Below are positions 4,903 to 6,179 of a DNA stretch of 6,179 nucleotides, one piece after another. The notes under the pieces are model-generated. The model made no database searches, was not told where the DNA came from, and saw only the letters and a list, made by a program, of their open reading frames with translations. The translations under genes and the position numbers were made by a program. The stretch's first letter is position 1. Each line of letters begins with the position of its first letter. Origin of the DNA: Microbacteriaceae bacterium (lineage in GTDB: Bacteria > Actinomycetota > Actinomycetes > Actinomycetales > Microbacteriaceae); the NCBI GenBank assembly GCA_009925875.1, contig RFQD01000082.1, forward strand, positions 1-6,179, in the 5' to 3' direction.

Positions 4903-6179
4903 GTGCGCCTGTTGTGCGCGTTCGACCTGGACGAGGGTGAGTCAATCTGCACAGGTGCGCAGGAGGTCGGTCATACTGTCGTTCGTCTCGGTGTTTCTCC
5001 GGCAGCTGACATTACGGCCACCCTTCGACGCGAGTCATTCGATCTCCTCATCGTGTCTGCTCATCCTGATTGCCTCACCGCGGATGTCGTCGACGCCTGC
5101 GATGCACGCGGAATTCTTCTTGTCGCGGTTGTCGAGAACAGACAATCGGATGACAACGCCCAACGTTGTGGCGTCAACGAGAAGGTCAGTTTCTGGCACG
5201 GGTGGACGGAAGTTGAGAAATTTCTACCTACCCATACCCATCGCAATGCGGCAGCAACTTCCCTCATTGAGGAGCCGCACACACCCGAGATCTTTGTGCC
5301 CACTCGGATTCCGCCCCGAAATTTTTCACCGGAAAATACGTCCACCTCGGTGACCGAAAAAACAGGTCGCTCGTTTTCTGTTGAGGATCGAGTGACTGTT
5401 TCGAGCCCAGAGGTTGCAACGGTGGAGCTCGAAAATCCGACGGTGCCCCTTCCTCGCGTTATCACCGTGTGGGGACCCACGGGCGCACCCGGACGAACAA
5501 CCGTTGCGCTCAACGTGGCAACACTCCTCACGCAACGTGGTCTGCGCGTGGTTCTCATCGATGCCGACACCTTCGGAGGTGCCGTCGCAATTCGACTTGG
5601 AATTTTCGATGAGGCTCCGGGTATTGCCCGTGCGTGTCGATTGGCGGGTGCCCAAGAGTTGACCGTTGCAGAACTCATCAGCGTGTCTCACAAACTAGGT
5701 CTGAAAAATGGGTCGCTTCACGTCATCACGGGAATACTGGGATCGTCGCGGTGGCCGGAAATCAGCCGGGACCGTCTCGATCGCGTTATGGAGTGCGCGC
5801 GCGAAGCCTTTGATGTGGTCGTTTTGGATGTGGGGTTTTCACTCGAGTCGGACGAAGAGATTGCCAGTGATCTTCTTGCCCCTCGTCGCAATGCGGCGAC
5901 GCATGCGGCACTCCGGGCCGCCACGGATGTCATTGCCGTCTCGGGGAGCGATTCCGTGGGACTCGCGCGATTCATTCGCCTGTGGTCCGACGTGAGTGAG
6001 ACAAACCCTGACGCTCGATTCACGGTGTGTGTCAACCACGTCGTCTGGCAACGTGACGGGACGACTGCTGCCGAGAGTATCACCTCCGCATTTTCGAGGT
6101 TTGCCGGCATTCGGGATGTGGTGGTCATCCCAGAGTCCGCGTCACTCATGACTCGTGCGGATGCGCGTGGCGAACCAGC
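4903..6179 (+). CDS. CpaE/TadZ-like MinD/ParA-superfamily ATPase, 3'-truncated by the window edge
   Basis: The frame opens at GTG 4903 and stays open for 425 codons to the window end. The first in-frame ATG is near 5788, far inside the gene. Residues 1 to about 113 (MRLLCAFDLDEGE onward, with FDLLIVSAHPD) resemble the atypical receiver domain that precedes the ATPase domain in CpaE/TadZ. A variable linker at about 114-185 is rich in Thr, Pro, Glu and Ser. The ATPase domain begins at VITVWGPTGAPGRTT (186-200), a P-loop with arginine (R198) where Walker A has lysine and no deviant-Walker KGG lysine. The A' motif is VLIDADTFGGAVA (217-229, D220 and D222), and the Walker B region is VVVLDVG (305-311, D309). 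TadZ/CpaE proteins place Tad pilus machinery at the cell pole. The WGPTGAPGRTT form matches what I recall of actinobacterial homologues. Codon position bias and the alignment of family motifs in one frame make the coding call strong; the pilus role is inference. Confidence 0.88.
   Translation, partial: MRLLCAFDLDEGESICTGAQEVGHTVVRLGVSPAADITATLRRESFDLLIVSAHPDCLTADVVDACDARGILLVAVVENRQSDDNAQRCGVNEKVSFWHGWTEVEKFLPTHTHRNAAATSLIEEPHTPEIFVPTRIPPRNFSPENTSTSVTEKTGRSFSVEDRVTVSSPEVATVELENPTVPLPRVITVWGPTGAPGRTTVALNVATLLTQRGLRVVLIDADTFGGAVAIRLGIFDEAPGIARACRLAGAQELTVAELISVSHKLGLKNGSLHVITGILGSSRWPEISRDRLDRVMECAREAFDVVVLDVGFSLESDEEIASDLLAPRRNAATHAALRAATDVIAVSGSDSVGLARFIRLWSDVSETNPDARFTVCVNHVVWQRDGTTAAESITSAFSRFAGIRDVVVIPESASLMTRADARGEP

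Noticed and set aside
4937..5353. 138-aa + strand open frame at the ATPase N-terminus
   Set aside because: It lies in a different frame inside the GTG-start ATPase gene and has no recognisable domain.
5061..5678. 205-aa - strand open frame
   Set aside because: It is antisense to the TadZ-like ATPase, whose frame carries clear motifs. The translation is Ser/Thr/Arg-rich low-complexity sequence, typical of an antisense shadow.

Overview
The window looks like chromosomal DNA from an actinobacterium, probably of the Micrococcales and plausibly Microbacteriaceae. The evidence is a SecA1-type secA without a C-terminal zinc motif, a convergent Rv3235-family gene beside it, a GC content of roughly 60% by eye (moderate for the group), and start codons that sit directly behind TANNNT-type -10 hexamers. 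The assignment to Microbacteriaceae is inferred from gene content and was not searched.

Layout: (1) 1-2526, +, most of secA. The 5' end lies outside the window and roughly the first 100 codons are missing. (2) 2529-3008, -, an Rv3235-family protein that meets secA tail to tail with 2 bp between the stop codons. (3) 3009-3185, a divergent intergenic region that is AT-rich in its middle, with a 27-bp inverted repeat built from two DnaA-box-like 9-mers. (4) 3186-3824, +, a conserved-looking 212-aa protein of unknown function with an acidic helical N-terminus and two beta-rich segments that resemble each other. (5) 3858-4121, -, an 87-aa excisionase/MerR-type helix-turn-helix protein. (6) 4122-4267, a second divergent intergenic region carrying a degenerate copy of the element in (3). 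(7) 4268-4900, +, a membrane-anchored SAF-domain protein of the CpaB/FlgA-like kind. (8) 4903 to the window end, +, a CpaE/TadZ-like (MinD/ParA superfamily) ATPase that starts at GTG and runs off the window.

The last two genes are 2 bp apart and look translationally coupled. SAF plus TadZ-like ATPase is the pair expected at the front of a Tad/Flp-pilus-like surface apparatus, but no TadA, TadB, TadC or Flp gene is visible here. The strongest points for a second look are the GTG-start ATPase, which has almost no ATG and is easily missed; its P-loop with arginine in place of the canonical lysine; and a 33/34-nt element present once in each of the two divergent intergenic regions. No mobile elements, CRISPR arrays, tRNA or rRNA genes were seen. 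No gene-free stretch exceeds 300 bases.
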